Below, piece by piece: positions 34,792 through 44,764 of a stretch of 64,000 nt of DNA. Source of the stretch: Dehalogenimonas sp. 4OHTPN. Lineage in GTDB: Bacteria > Chloroflexota > Dehalococcoidia > Dehalococcoidales > Dehalococcoidaceae. The position numbers were made by a program, and so were the translations under genes. Numbering within the stretch: position 1 is the first letter of the stretch; every line of letters begins with the position of its first letter. The stretch is taken from assembly GCF_040448695.1 (NCBI RefSeq), contig NZ_CP159307.1, forward strand, positions 310,001-374,000, in the 5' to 3' direction. A model generated the notes under the pieces. That model saw only the letters and a list, made by a program, of their open reading frames with translations. It was not told the DNA's origin and did not search any database.

Positions 34792-35367
34792 ATGGGAACG
34801 CGGGTTTTCAAACGGATTCCTGCAATCGGCGCCTGTGGCCTGGATTGCGGACTATGTCCCCGTTACCATACCGATGGTCCATCGCGATGCCCTGGCTGTG
34901 CCGCCGAGGCTTATATCAGCCCGGGTTGCTCTGTACAGCGGTGCTGTGTTAAGGAACACCATATGGAGTGTTGCGCTGAGTGTCCCGAGACCCAAGGCTG
35001 TGCCAGGCTTGACAGGGTATTCAAAGCGGCCGCCACCGCTGATTCGTTCATCTCGTACCTGCCGGTGCCTGCCAACCATCGTCGCATCCGTGAAACGGGC
35101 ATCAGTAAGTTTGCCCGGATGCAAGAAGAGCGGGCGGCTTTCCTCGCCGAGTTGCTGGCAACATACAACGATGGCCGAAGTAAAGGATTTTTCTGCCTGG
35201 CTGTACAACTGCTGGCGCTTGACGAACTCCAGTCAGTGCTCGGGAACCTATCTGATGACCTTTCGAGGATCTCTGAAATGAAAGGTAGAACAACGCTTCT
35301 TAGGCAAGCTTTCAGTGAACTTGCGTCCCAAAAGGGTTTGACGCTAAAGTTAAGGCGACGGGTTTAA
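34792..35367 (+). CDS. DUF3795 family Cys-rich protein
   Basis: A 191-residue protein starting 2 bp after gltX. The N-terminal half is Cys-rich (ACGLDCGLCPRYHTDGPSRC, then CAAEAY and CCVKEHHMECCAEC), typical of DUF3795, which probably binds a metal or Fe-S cluster. The C-terminal half is helical and lacks cysteines except one. Function is unknown. Confidence 0.8.
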   Translation: MGTRVFKRIPAIGACGLDCGLCPRYHTDGPSRCPGCAAEAYISPGCSVQRCCVKEHHMECCAECPETQGCARLDRVFKAAATADSFISYLPVPANHRRIRETGISKFARMQEERAAFLAELLATYNDGRSKGFFCLAVQLLALDELQSVLGNLSDDLSRISEMKGRTTLLRQAFSELASQKGLTLKLRRRV

Positions 35368-35382
35368 GGAGGCTGGTCTGTT

Positions 35383-35649
35383 ATGAGTGTGGCTCTGTCA
35401 CGTCAAGATGCGTTAAACTGGCTCGTAAAATACGGCATTATCCCGTATTGGGATTCTATTGATAATAAGGTGCTCTTCAGGAAGGCTGACGTAAAAAAAG
35501 GGTCGGTGTTATCGGTACCCCGCAACGTTGAAGAAGAGGTCTGGCCCGGCCTGATAAAAATCCTGGCTTTAAAAAACGAGGCGGATTGCGCTTTAGTGCG
35601 GAAGAACGTAGAGCACCTGCTCAAGGAACAAGGCAAGCTCCTTTATTAA
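35383..35649 (+). CDS. Hypothetical protein, 88 residues
   Basis: A soluble, mixed-charge protein with no known motif. A strong AAGGAGG site lies 10 nt before the ATG, and it begins 15 bp after the DUF3795 gene, so it is likely co-transcribed. A central basic stretch (FRKADVKKG) and several hydrophobic positions suggest a small alpha/beta fold. Confidence 0.65.
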   Translation: MSVALSRQDALNWLVKYGIIPYWDSIDNKVLFRKADVKKGSVLSVPRNVEEEVWPGLIKILALKNEADCALVRKNVEHLLKEQGKLLY

Positions 35650-35736
35650 CTCCCGGTCGTCGCGCGGCATGGGACGCCGCCCTTCCTAGCCGCAGCACGC
35701 TTAAGGGCTTAGTATATTCCGCGCTGAGGTTTTACC

Positions 35737-36723
35737 TTGACTGATCCTGGCTATATCCAACTCTACGAGTCCGGTGAGCTTGAACAGAGGGCCCAGCGGC
35801 TTGAAGCTCGTCTTGAACACTGCGATATTTGCCCCCGCCGCTGCGGAGCGAACCGCCTGAACGGAGAGATCGGTTCCTGCAACGCGGGCAAACTGGTGGC
35901 TGTAGCCTCTGTTTGTGCCCATCGCGGTGAGGAACCGGCTATCTCCGGCAGCCGCGGCTCCGGTACAATCTTCTTCGGCAATTGTAATCTTCGCTGCGTC
36001 TACTGCCAAAATTATCAGATTTCCCAGGACCCGGAACGTCAGCGCCCCAATCAAATAACACCCTCGCGCCTTTCTAACCGAATGCTGTATGTTCAGAACG
36101 ACCTGGGCTGCCATAATATCAATCTGGTCAGTCCTACTCAATACGTGCCGCAGATCATGCGCGCCATTTATGAGGCTGTACCGCGCGGTTTGAATCTTCC
36201 GATTGTCTACAACACAAATGCTTATGACGCCGTGGAGACGCTGCGGGAATTGGAAGGCGTGGTGGATATCTACCTGCCGGATCTTAAATACGCTTCCAAC
36301 AGCATCGCCGCTAAACTGTCAGATGTCGCTCACTATGTACCAACCGCTCGGGCGGCAATAACCGAAATGTACCGCCAGGTCGGCAACTTGGTGGTTGACA
36401 GCGACGATATCGCGGTGCGCGGCCTGATTGTCCGACACATGATCTTGCCTAATGAATTGGCCGGGAGCGAAGAATCAATGCGCTGGATCGCTTCTGAACT
36501 GTCGCCTTCGGTAACGGTCAGTTTGATGGCCCAATACTACCCGCGGCACAGGGCGATGGAGGTACCGCCTATCGCCCGCAGCATCACCGCCGCAGAATAT
36601 CGCCGTGTAGTTAACCTGCTGGACATCCTTGGTTTGGAGAACGGTTGGCTTCAGGGCGAAGGCGCCAGGGACTATTACCTGCCGGATTTCAACTTCGAAG
36701 GTCACCCCTTCGAGCGGGGGTAA
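35737..36723 (+). CDS. Radical SAM protein, PflX-like (PflA homologue)
   Basis: A 328-residue radical SAM enzyme. The CX3CX2C cluster motif is Cys83, Cys87, Cys90 (CNLRCVYCQNYQ). An upstream Cys set (CDICPRRCGANRLNGEIGSC) marks the PflX/COG1313 group, which resembles pyruvate formate-lyase activase but has no proven glycyl radical substrate. TTG 35737 follows GAGG. No glycyl radical enzyme gene is in view. Confidence 0.88.
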   Translation: MTDPGYIQLYESGELEQRAQRLEARLEHCDICPRRCGANRLNGEIGSCNAGKLVAVASVCAHRGEEPAISGSRGSGTIFFGNCNLRCVYCQNYQISQDPERQRPNQITPSRLSNRMLYVQNDLGCHNINLVSPTQYVPQIMRAIYEAVPRGLNLPIVYNTNAYDAVETLRELEGVVDIYLPDLKYASNSIAAKLSDVAHYVPTARAAITEMYRQVGNLVVDSDDIAVRGLIVRHMILPNELAGSEESMRWIASELSPSVTVSLMAQYYPRHRAMEVPPIARSITAAEYRRVVNLLDILGLENGWLQGEGARDYYLPDFNFEGHPFERG

Positions 36724-36788
36724 TCTGGCGCAGCCGTTATTCCGGTACGACAATCCATCAACACTACTGTCCTCCTAACAAAAGCCAA

Positions 36789-36811
36789 AAAGCTCGACCG
36801 TGTCGAGCTTT
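36789..36811 (-). terminator. Bidirectional terminator
   Basis: Perfect 9-bp arms (AAAGCTCGA and TCGAGCTTT) enclose a 5-nt loop. On the minus strand a T-rich run follows, serving the small gene at 36855-36992; on the plus strand it can serve the PflX-like gene. Confidence 0.75.
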
Positions 36812-36854
36812 GAAGGGGATTGTCGAAGGCCACCGCCCGGCGAGGCAAGCAGGA

Positions 36855-36992
36855 TTAGCCGCCTTTGCGTTTGCGGTTGCAGAAAGCGAATTTAATCTTG
36901 AGGCCGGAAACCTCGTCTTTCTTGTTGACGCCTTCGGCGAATTCCGATAAAGAGACCTGCCGTTTTTCAGAGGCTGGAATTTTTTTAGCCAT
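36855..36992 (-). CDS. Small basic protein, 45 residues
   Basis: An open frame of 45 codons starting MAKKIPASEKRQ and ending FCNRKRKGG. It is strongly basic with one Cys. A terminator stem-loop lies 44 bp downstream, supporting a real transcript; a GGAG site sits rather far upstream (about 14 nt). It might bind RNA or the ribosome. No family recognised. Confidence 0.5.
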   Translation of the reverse strand: MAKKIPASEKRQVSLSEFAEGVNKKDEVSGLKIKFAFCNRKRKGG

Positions 36993-37078
36993 TGTAGTTA
37001 TAAACTCCGAAATTTGAAACTGACCAGGGATTATAACACAGCATTGTCCGGGAAATCCACCTGAAAAGACTGCTCGTA

Positions 37079-37666
37079 TTATGAAGCTTTGTCCTGAACC
37101 GCTGACCCGGTGCTGCCGCGAATCTCTTCCATTGTCCGCGGTTTGAATTCCGGCTTTTGGAGGAGCTTCACCAGTTCAATACGCTCGGTGCCCCAGTTGA
37201 ACCAGATAGGGACATTTTTCTGTTTGAAGTGGGCTAATGAGCGGCGGGTAAAATCCTCGAATGCGTCGCAATAGAAACCACGCCGCTCGGTCTCCTGCCG
37301 GAGGTAGGGGAGCAGACGGTACCAACATCGGATGGCGGTGGGCCCGGCCAGCGTCTCGATGGCCAAGTTCTCATTGATCTCCTTATTCCGGGTGACGGCG
37401 CCGAGCAGATTCAACCAGTCCACCAAATGGTCAATCCTGACCCGCTGGTAATCGGCCAGAGTAGCCCATTGCTCCGGCTTTACGGAATAGATGCTGCGGA
37501 TTACGGCTTTAAACTCGTCGCTGCGGAAGTCGCGGAACAGGTCGATGGCCAGTTTGGCGTCGTCGCGGCGGCGGAACTGCAAATATTTAACGATGCCGAC
37601 CAGGAAGCCAATGGTTAGGACAACCACTGATAAAGCTGTAACCGCTTGCCAGAATGTATTATCCAA
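37079..37666 (-). CDS. Membrane-anchored hypothetical protein (DUF4760-like)
   Basis: A 195-residue protein with one N-terminal helix (residues 7-27), a basic stop (QFRRRDD) and a helical cytoplasmic domain. The layout and RRDDAKLAIDLFRDFRS resemble the DUF4760 proteins, which have no known role. Starts 33 bp upstream of the ispG stop on the same strand. Confidence 0.65.
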   Translation of the reverse strand: MDNTFWQAVTALSVVVLTIGFLVGIVKYLQFRRRDDAKLAIDLFRDFRSDEFKAVIRSIYSVKPEQWATLADYQRVRIDHLVDWLNLLGAVTRNKEINENLAIETLAGPTAIRCWYRLLPYLRQETERRGFYCDAFEDFTRRSLAHFKQKNVPIWFNWGTERIELVKLLQKPEFKPRTMEEIRGSTGSAVQDKAS

Positions 37667-37699
37667 CGCTGCTCCTCGTTCGGATGCCGGGACTATATT

Positions 37700-38764
37700 C
37701 TAAAAGTTTTTGATTTCATTTAAAAGGGCGGTGAAGAACTCCGACTCGGCTACCACGTTGGCCTTTTCGCCGCGGCGGAATATAATTCCCTGACCCTTAC
37801 CGCAGGCGATGCCGACATCGGCGTCCCGCGCTTCGCCGGGGCCATTAACGGCGCAGCCCATGACCGCCACTTTGATGGGCTTGTCGACGACCAGGAGGGC
37901 ATCTCCGACCCGCTGGGCCAGACCGACAATGTCCACCTCCGTACGGGAACAAGACGGGCAGCTAACCAGGACAGCCCCCCGCTGGCGAAGGTTGAGGCTT
38001 TTCAGTATTTCGTAACCGGCGACGATCTCCTCGCGGGGGTGTGCCGAGAGCGATACACGGATGGTGTCACCGATGCCCTCAGCCAGGAGCGCCCCGATGC
38101 CCACCGCCGAACGGATGATACCGGTGCGCGGCGTCCCTGCCTCGGTCATGCCCAAGTGTAAAGGGTAATCCACCATGGAAGAAATCATTCGATAGGCCGC
38201 CACAGTCTCCGGCACATCGAAAGCCTTGAGCGAAATCTTGATCAGGTTAAAGTCCAGGCTTTCAAGGAGCCTTACCTGTACCATCGCCGAGTCAACCATC
38301 CTTTGGTGCAACGATTTCATCGGCTCGAACTCCGGCGGCAGGCTGCCGCCGTTGACGCCGATTCGAATCGGGATTTGTCTCTCTTTAGCCGCTGTTACCA
38401 CCTGCTTGACGCGGTTAGCATCGCCGATATTGCCCGGGTTGATCCGCAAACCAGCAACGCCCGAGGCGATGGCCTTCAAAGCCAGGCGGTAATCGAAATG
38501 GATATCGGCGATGACTGGAATCGGGCTCCGACTCTTGATTTGCCGCAGTGCCTCGGCAGCCTCCATGTCCGGCACGCCGCAGCGGATGATCTCGCAACCA
38601 GCCGCGGCTAACTCTTTGATCTGGGCAACAGTCGCCGAAACGTCCCGGGTGTCGGTCTTGGTCATTGATTGGACACTAACGGGCGCACCGCCGCCGACAG
38701 TGACGCCGCCGATGTCAATGACCTTGCTTTGCCGCCGCTTCGTAATACTCTGGTATTCAGTCAT
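37700..38764 (-). CDS. ispG: 4-hydroxy-3-methylbut-2-en-1-yl diphosphate synthase
   Basis: A 354-residue Fe-S enzyme of the MEP isoprenoid pathway. The N-terminal TIM-barrel half contains PVSVQSMTKTDTRD. The C-terminal half has the [4Fe-4S] cysteines SCPSCSRTEVD and GCAVNGPGEARDADVG. Together with dxr it shows the MEP route supplies prenyl units, e.g. for UppS. It forms a minus-strand run dxr-rseP-ispG. Confidence 0.97.
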   Translation of the reverse strand: MTEYQSITKRRQSKVIDIGGVTVGGGAPVSVQSMTKTDTRDVSATVAQIKELAAAGCEIIRCGVPDMEAAEALRQIKSRSPIPVIADIHFDYRLALKAIASGVAGLRINPGNIGDANRVKQVVTAAKERQIPIRIGVNGGSLPPEFEPMKSLHQRMVDSAMVQVRLLESLDFNLIKISLKAFDVPETVAAYRMISSMVDYPLHLGMTEAGTPRTGIIRSAVGIGALLAEGIGDTIRVSLSAHPREEIVAGYEILKSLNLRQRGAVLVSCPSCSRTEVDIVGLAQRVGDALLVVDKPIKVAVMGCAVNGPGEARDADVGIACGKGQGIIFRRGEKANVVAESEFFTALLNEIKNF

Positions 38765-38787
38765 TGGTTATACTTCGTTTTTCTGAT

Positions 38788-39825
38788 TTATCCGCCGACA
38801 ATTCTAAGGATATCCTGGAACGTCACCATGATGATCAAACCGATGAGGATAACGAAGCCGATGAAGTGGATCTTACCCTCGGCCTTCGGGTCAATGCGCT
38901 TTCCTCTCCGTGCCCACTCTATAACGACGAAGGCGATACGGCCGCCGTCCAGCGCCGGTATCGGCAGCAGATTCAGGATAGCCAAATTGAGTGACAGGAA
39001 AGCGGTGAACTCCAACAGTGGGGAAATTCCGGCTCGGGCTACCTCGCCGGTCATCTGGGCAATGCCGACCGGTCCGGCGATTTGTGCGTCGGCGCCGAAA
39101 ACCATCATCAAAATGGAGTTTTTAAAAAGCACCATGGTCTCGCCGGCTTCACGCAATCCCTGGCCGATAGCCCGGAACAATGGCACAGTTGTTTCTTCGA
39201 TGACGACATCGGCAGTCCGGGTGCGTATACCTACCGCGCCCTGTCCTTCGGGCGGGTTCCATCGAGGCGTCACAGAGACCGTCTGCGTTGTACCATCTGC
39301 CTTAACTATTTCCATGGGAATCGCTTCACCCAGATTCAGGATTATAACTCGGCCCAACTCATTGTTGTTGATAAGGTCACGACCATCCAGCCTGGTGATG
39401 ACATCGCCGGGAACGATGCCAGCTTTTGAGGCCGGCGAGTCGGGCGATACCTCGACCACCTCGATCCGCCCTGAAGCTACGTCGTGTGGCAAGATCATAG
39501 CGGCGGTGAAAAATATTATAGGCAGCAGGGCGTTTACGGCCGCGCCGGATGCCAGCACGGTGATACGTTTGGCGTGACTTTTTGAGGCCAGCGAGCCCGG
39601 CGCCGTCGGGTCTTCCTCGCCGGACAGCTTGACGAAGCCGCCCAGCGGCAGCAGGTTGACCGAATACTCGGTTTCGCCCTTCTTGACAGCGAACAACCGC
39701 GGCGGGTAGCCGATGCCGAATTCGTTAACTTTAACCCCGAAGGCTTTGGCAGTAAAGAAATGCCCGGCTTCGTGGGACAGTACCACGACTGCCAGCACCA
39801 GCAGAAAGACCAATATCGTAAACAA
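38788..39825 (-). CDS. rseP: RIP metalloprotease (site-2 protease RseP)
   Basis: A 345-residue intramembrane zinc protease. HEAGH (His18, Glu19, His22) lies in the first helix, one PDZ domain occupies about residues 115-195, and the third metal ligand is in LLPIPALDGGR near the C-terminus. Such enzymes cut membrane regulators such as anti-sigma factors or leftover signal peptides. It starts 1 bp after the dxr stop. Confidence 0.95.
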   Translation of the reverse strand: MFTILVFLLVLAVVVLSHEAGHFFTAKAFGVKVNEFGIGYPPRLFAVKKGETEYSVNLLPLGGFVKLSGEEDPTAPGSLASKSHAKRITVLASGAAVNALLPIIFFTAAMILPHDVASGRIEVVEVSPDSPASKAGIVPGDVITRLDGRDLINNNELGRVIILNLGEAIPMEIVKADGTTQTVSVTPRWNPPEGQGAVGIRTRTADVVIEETTVPLFRAIGQGLREAGETMVLFKNSILMMVFGADAQIAGPVGIAQMTGEVARAGISPLLEFTAFLSLNLAILNLLPIPALDGGRIAFVVIEWARRGKRIDPKAEGKIHFIGFVILIGLIIMVTFQDILRIVGG

Positions 39826-39826
39826 A

Positions 39827-40951
39827 CTAGAGACTCCTTGCCAGATCGGAAACTTTACGCCGCGCCCAGGCTTCAGCCGCGGCTATACTTTCTAACGAAA
39901 TTTCGCTCACCGGGTTATGTCCATTGAGCGCTTTCCCCACCAGCCGGGCAATGTCGGTGAAGGCAATTTTGCGGTCGAGGAACAGATTGACCGCGGTTTC
40001 GTCAGCGGCAGACAAAACCGCAGGAAAGGTGTTTCCTCGTTTGCCCGCCTCGATAGCCAATTTTAGACAGGGGAATTTATCGAAGTCCGGTGCTGAAAAA
40101 TCGAGACGACCGATTTTGACCCAATCAGCCCGCGGCAGGTCCGGGTTGTCCCAGCGTTCGGGGTAGGAAAGAGCGTATTGTATTGGAAGCCGCATATCCG
40201 GTGGTGAAAGTTGAGCTTTAATCGCGCCGTCGGCGAACTCGACCATCGAGTGGATGATGGACTGCGGGTGAATGACCACTTCGATGCGCTCGTAAGGCAA
40301 GCCGTAGAGCCGGTGTGCCTCGATAACCTCGAGGCCTTTGTTCATCAACGTCGCTGAGTCGATAGTCACCTTTTTGCCCATCTTCCACGAAGGGTGGGCC
40401 AGCGCCTGCTCCGGTGTCACCGCCGCTATTCTTTCGGCCGGGTAGTCGCGGAACGGCCCTCCGGAGGCTGTTAAAATGAGCTTTTCCGGTTGGTTGGGTT
40501 CGCCGGTGAGGCATTGCCAGATGGCCGAATGTTCCGAGTCTACCGGGCGGACCTGGGCGCCGTGCTTTCGGGCTTCAGCGAGCAATATCTCGCCGGCAGC
40601 GACTAGGCATTCCTTATTTGCCAGAGCGATTATCTTGCCTGCCCTCGCCGCTGCGAGGGCAGGACCCAGTCCGGCGCCTCCAGGGAGAGCGACGATGACG
40701 ATATCTACATCGGGATGCGTCGCCATTGTCTCCAGCGGTAAGCATACTGAGTTGCCGCAAGTCAGCTGCTTGGCCGCGCAGGATATGAAACGGGGGCGGA
40801 ATTCGTCAGCCTGTTTTTGCGCCAGTGTGAAATTTTCGCCCGCAGCCAAACCAACGACCGAAACTTTAGATGGATGCCGGCGGGCTACGTCCAGAGCCTG
40901 CTGTCCGATACTGCCGGTCGAACCCAGGACGGCTAGTTTTTTCGGTGTCAT
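39827..40951 (-). CDS. dxr: 1-deoxy-D-xylulose 5-phosphate reductoisomerase
   Basis: A 374-residue enzyme that makes MEP, the second step of the non-mevalonate isoprenoid route. The NADPH motif LGSTGSIGQQALDV, the metal/substrate-binding VDSEHSAIWQCL and ASGGPFR are present. It heads the dxr-rseP-ispG run. Confidence 0.97.
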   Translation of the reverse strand: MTPKKLAVLGSTGSIGQQALDVARRHPSKVSVVGLAAGENFTLAQKQADEFRPRFISCAAKQLTCGNSVCLPLETMATHPDVDIVIVALPGGAGLGPALAAARAGKIIALANKECLVAAGEILLAEARKHGAQVRPVDSEHSAIWQCLTGEPNQPEKLILTASGGPFRDYPAERIAAVTPEQALAHPSWKMGKKVTIDSATLMNKGLEVIEAHRLYGLPYERIEVVIHPQSIIHSMVEFADGAIKAQLSPPDMRLPIQYALSYPERWDNPDLPRADWVKIGRLDFSAPDFDKFPCLKLAIEAGKRGNTFPAVLSAADETAVNLFLDRKIAFTDIARLVGKALNGHNPVSEISLESIAAAEAWARRKVSDLARSL

Positions 40952-40983
40952 TACATAAACATAATACCGTAAACGAGGGGGTC

Positions 40984-41011
40984 TTGTCTTTTATAGCCGA
41001 TGCCCTATAAT
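40984..41011 (+). promoter_or_regulatory. uvrB promoter, predicted leaderless
   Basis: TTGTCT (40984-40989), 16-nt spacer, TATAAT (41006-41011). The likely transcription start coincides with the uvrB ATG at 41018, so the message would have no leader. Confidence 0.7.
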
Positions 41012-41017
41012 TCAAAT

Positions 41018-43027
41018 ATGACTGAATTCAATCTCGTTTCCGATTTTGGACTCATGGGCGACCAACCACAGGCGGTGTCCGGTTTGACCCAGGGTTTGGC
41101 TGACGGCTTCAAGGACCAGACACTGCTCGGCGTCACCGGGTCGGGCAAAACCTTCACCATGGCTAACATTATCGCCCGCTGCGGCCGTCCGGCGCTGATT
41201 ATCTCTCACAATAAGACTCTGGCTGCCCAACTCTACGCCGAATTCCGGGAGTTCTTCCCAAATAACGCTGTGGAGTATTTCGTCAGTTACTACGACTATT
41301 ACCAGCCCGAGGCTTATGTCCCCTCAAAGGACATGTACATTGAAAAGGACGCCGACATCAACGACGAAATCGACAAGCTGCGGCATGCTGCCACCCGGTC
41401 GCTGCTGTCTCGGCGGGATGTCATTATCGTCGCCTCGGTGTCCTGCATCTACGGCCTGGGCGAGCCGGAAGAGTATATGAAGTTCATCCTGAATCTTGAG
41501 AAAGGGGCGAGGTACAATCGGAGCGACATTTTACGCCGCCTAGTGGACATGCAGTACGAGCGTAATGACCTTGACTTCTCCAGGGGGAAATTCCGCCTCC
41601 GCGGCGATACTCTGGAATTGCAGCCGGCTTACGAGGAAACCGCCCTCCGGGTGGAGTTCTTCGGCGAAGAGATCGAGCGCATAGTACGTATTGATCCGCT
41701 GACCGGAGAATACTTGGAAGAACTAAAGTTAGTCGACGTCTACCCGGCCAAACATTTCGTTACTTCACCGGAGAAGCTCATAAAGGCGATACAGGCCATC
41801 CGCGAGGAGCTGGCCGAGCGCACCGGTCAGCTCAAGAACGAGGGCAAGCTGCTCGAAGCGGCGCGCCTGGAGCAGCGCACAAACTACGACCTGGAGATGC
41901 TGGAGCAGGCCGGCTACTGCAACGGCGTGGAGAACTATGCCCGCCACCTCGCCGGCCGGCCCGCCGGATCATCCCCGTGGACGCTGCTAGACTACTTCCC
42001 CAAGGACTACATCCTGTTTATTGATGAGTCACACATGTCGCTGCCGCAAATACGTGGCATGTATAACGGCGATCGGGCACGTAAGGAAATCCTGGTGGAC
42101 TACGGCTTCCGCCTGCCGTCCGCCCTGGACAACCGGCCACTCAATTTCTCGGAATTCCGGCAGCGGTTTTCCCAGGTAATATACGTTTCGGCGACGCCGG
42201 GGCTTTATGAAAAAGAGCATTCCCTAAACACTGTCGAGCAGCTTGTCCGACCGACCGGCTTGTTAGAGCCGGTGATAGAGGTCAAACCTGCGGAAGGTCA
42301 GGTTGACGACCTGATTCACCAGATAAAACTCCGCGTCGAAAAGGGTGAGCGCTGCCTGGTGACAACTCTCACCAAGAAACTTGCTGAGAAGCTGTCAGAA
42401 TACCTCAGCGAATCCGGCATCAAGACCCAGTACCTTCATTCCGAGGTGGAGACCTTCGAACGTGTCGAGATTTTACGAGATTTGCGGCTTGGGGTCTACG
42501 ACGTCGTCGTAGGCATCAACCTGCTGCGTGAGGGCCTGGACCTACCGGAAGTCTCACTGGTTGCCATCCTGGACGCTGACAAGGAGGGCTTTCTCCGTTC
42601 AGAATGGGCGCTCATCCAGACCATGGGCCGCGCCGCCCGCCATGTGGACGGGAAAGTCATCATGTACGCCGACACACTGACCGATTCCATGGACCGCGCC
42701 ATCACCGAGATCAAGCGGCGGCGGGCTGTTCAGGAGGCCTACAATGCCAAGCACGGTATCACACCGCAGGGCATTCGGAAAGCCATCAAAGACATCACCG
42801 AGCGCATCCGCACCGCCGAGACAGTGTTGGCCGAGTCACAGGCCGCAGCCTACAAGGCTACGCCGCTGACGAAGGAAGACTTGGCGCGGCTCGTCCGAGA
42901 ACTGGAGACACAGATGAAGCGCTCCGCCAAGCTGATGGACTTTGAGCGCGCTGCCCTTCTCCGTGATCGCATCGTGGAGTTGAAGCGGGAATTGATAGAG
43001 CCAGAGGCCAGACCCCATGGTAAATAG
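41018..43027 (+). CDS. uvrB: Excinuclease ABC subunit B
   Basis: A 669-residue DNA repair helicase-like subunit of UvrABC. Walker A ([13 protein letters not shown]), the beta-hairpin ([15 protein letters not shown]), helicase motifs and the C-terminal UVR coiled coil are present. ATG 41018 ([10 protein letters not shown]) is chosen over ATG 41000, which lies upstream of the -10 box. Confidence 0.97.
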   Translation: MTEFNLVSDFGLMGDQPQAVSGLTQGLADGFKDQTLLGVTGSGKTFTMANIIARCGRPALIISHNKTLAAQLYAEFREFFPNNAVEYFVSYYDYYQPEAYVPSKDMYIEKDADINDEIDKLRHAATRSLLSRRDVIIVASVSCIYGLGEPEEYMKFILNLEKGARYNRSDILRRLVDMQYERNDLDFSRGKFRLRGDTLELQPAYEETALRVEFFGEEIERIVRIDPLTGEYLEELKLVDVYPAKHFVTSPEKLIKAIQAIREELAERTGQLKNEGKLLEAARLEQRTNYDLEMLEQAGYCNGVENYARHLAGRPAGSSPWTLLDYFPKDYILFIDESHMSLPQIRGMYNGDRARKEILVDYGFRLPSALDNRPLNFSEFRQRFSQVIYVSATPGLYEKEHSLNTVEQLVRPTGLLEPVIEVKPAEGQVDDLIHQIKLRVEKGERCLVTTLTKKLAEKLSEYLSESGIKTQYLHSEVETFERVEILRDLRLGVYDVVVGINLLREGLDLPEVSLVAILDADKEGFLRSEWALIQTMGRAARHVDGKVIMYADTLTDSMDRAITEIKRRRAVQEAYNAKHGITPQGIRKAIKDITERIRTAETVLAESQAAAYKATPLTKEDLARLVRELETQMKRSAKLMDFERAALLRDRIVELKRELIEPEARPHGK

Positions 43028-43178
43028 CGAAGAAAGAGATTACGGCACCCGCCAGGAGCGCCGAGAAAGGCGGCGGGCAGCCAAGGGCTCCAAGATGACC
43101 CATCACGGCAAGTCAATCGCTTTGATATACAGGCAAAGCGTTGAGCGGCGGGCCGGGGAAAAGAAATCTAGCAGATGA
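43017..43178 (+). CDS. Small basic protein between uvrB and a methyltransferase, 53 residues
   Basis: The frame starts within the last codons of uvrB and ends with an ATGA overlap with the methyltransferase. It is very rich in Arg ([17 protein letters not shown]) and has an internal [13 protein letters not shown] stretch like small conserved basic proteins. The double overlap argues for translational coupling. Function unknown. Confidence 0.6.
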   Translation: MVNSEERDYGTRQERRERRRAAKGSKMTHHGKSIALIYRQSVERRAGEKKSSR

Positions 43179-43744
43179 CCAATAATCATTTCGACACCGG
43201 CAAATCCGCCCGCTTGGACAACCCAGGCCGCATCGCCGAGTTAAGGATTCCTGAACTTATCCGCGAGACCGGCGGGGTGAAAGCCGGGATGGTCTGCGTC
43301 GACCTGGGCTGCGGTACAGGGACGTTTGCCTTACCTATGGCGGAGATCGTCGGAACCACGGGCCATGTCTACGCCGTCGATGACTCCGACGCCATGCTCG
43401 ATATCCTGAAATCCCGCAAGCCGCCAAAAAGTGTCCTGCCGGTCAAATCGGACTTCACTAAAACCAGCCTGGATGACGCTATCGCCGAATTCTGTCTGGC
43501 GGCATTCATCCTACACGAGACCAAAGAGCCGCAGAAGGCACTCGATGAAGCTTACCGGTTATTAAAGCCGGGCGGCAGGCTGCTGGCGATGGAGTGGCGG
43601 GCGGAATACGACAGCCCCGGCCCGCCGCAGAAGATAAGAATATCTGCCGAAAAAATTGAAGCCATGTTCCGTTGGGCGGGCTTTAAAGACTTCCGGTGCG
43701 ATAACTGGACGGAGAAGCATTATTACAGTCTCGGCCTGAAATAG
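43175..43744 (+). CDS. Class I SAM-dependent methyltransferase
   Basis: A 189-residue methyltransferase with motif I (VCVDLGCGTGTFALP), an acidic loop at VYAVDDSDAML and the post motif LLKPGGRLLAMEW. UbiE-like in fold; the substrate cannot be stated. It overlaps the small basic gene by 4 bp. Confidence 0.88.
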   Translation: MTNNHFDTGKSARLDNPGRIAELRIPELIRETGGVKAGMVCVDLGCGTGTFALPMAEIVGTTGHVYAVDDSDAMLDILKSRKPPKSVLPVKSDFTKTSLDDAIAEFCLAAFILHETKEPQKALDEAYRLLKPGGRLLAMEWRAEYDSPGPPQKIRISAEKIEAMFRWAGFKDFRCDNWTEKHYYSLGLK

Positions 43745-43759
43745 CGAAGACAGCCTGGT

Positions 43760-44626
43760 TCAACCTCCGGGCGGGTGGACGACGAGAACCGGCAGTGTCC
43801 CATACTGCATAATCTTCTCAGTGACGGAACCGAAGACCCAGCGAGTAATGCCGGAAAGACCGTGGGTGGACATGGCAATAAGATCGGCCTTGTTTTCTGA
43901 TGCATATTTCAGGATTAGATCTGCCGCTGAGCCGGTCTTGACCACCGTTGACACCTTGATGCCCTTCTGCCGCAGTGTTTCGGCGCGCTTGGTTAAGAAG
44001 GCGTTCGCCTCTTTTTCGATTTCGGCGTCATCGATAGGCAACGTATAGGCGCCCAGGCCGTCGACGGAGGGCATATAGCGCACCGGTTCAACTACTTGGA
44101 TGAGCACTATCTCGGCGCCGAAAGCCGGGGCCAGTTCAGCAACCAGGTCTAGCGCTGCCTGGCCGATGCCGGAACCGTCCAGCGGAACCAGGATCTTACT
44201 GAACAATGGTGAGCCCTCCGGCGGCGGGGTCTGAACCAGTATGGCGGGCTTGGTGATGCCTGAGAGTATCTTGGCCGCCGTCTTGCCCAACAGCACCGCG
44301 CCGCGGCCGGAGGAGCCGTGGGCGGACAGGATTACCAGGTCGGCATTTTTCTCGGCGATGAATTTGTTTATCTCATCCGGCGCCTTACCGCTGCGGAGGT
44401 AGGTCTGCCAGGCGGGAGCGCCTGGGTATTTAGTCTTGAGTCGTTCGTCGAGGTGCTGGTGGTAGCTGCGGAACAGGTTGGTAGTGTCCGCGCCTCCGCT
44501 TTCGTCCACAGAAACGAGTTCCAGGGCGGCTTGGAAGTGCTGCGCCAGGGCTAGACCATACGGCAGGGTGATCTCGGCCTCGGCCGATCCGTCCAGCGGT
44601 ATCACCACCTGCTTGATCTGGGGCAT
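43760..44626 (-). CDS. Universal stress protein, tandem UspA domains
   Basis: A 288-residue protein with two Usp domains in a row. Both carry the nucleotide-binding motif: SAHGSSGRGAVLLGKTA in the first, STHGLSGITRWVFGSV in the second. Such proteins bind ATP and aid survival under stress. No operon partner. Confidence 0.93.
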   Translation of the reverse strand: MPQIKQVVIPLDGSAEAEITLPYGLALAQHFQAALELVSVDESGGADTTNLFRSYHQHLDERLKTKYPGAPAWQTYLRSGKAPDEINKFIAEKNADLVILSAHGSSGRGAVLLGKTAAKILSGITKPAILVQTPPPEGSPLFSKILVPLDGSGIGQAALDLVAELAPAFGAEIVLIQVVEPVRYMPSVDGLGAYTLPIDDAEIEKEANAFLTKRAETLRQKGIKVSTVVKTGSAADLILKYASENKADLIAMSTHGLSGITRWVFGSVTEKIMQYGTLPVLVVHPPGG

Positions 44627-44703
44627 GGAAGCCCTCGCTTTTTTCAGTCTTCGCCTGCGTTAACTTTAGTATACCCGCCGCTAACCGCGACGGCAAACAC
44701 GGG

Positions 44704-44731
44704 TGACATCTTCACGCGATTTGGCTATAAT
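44704..44731 (+). promoter_or_regulatory. Promoter upstream of the Cys-cluster gene
   Basis: TGACAT (44704-44709), 16-nt spacer, TATAAT (44726-44731). Transcription would begin about 75 nt before the gene and include the hairpin at 44765-44794. Confidence 0.6.
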
Positions 44732-44764
44732 ACCGCCTATTAGACATAAAACCTTTCTGATCTG

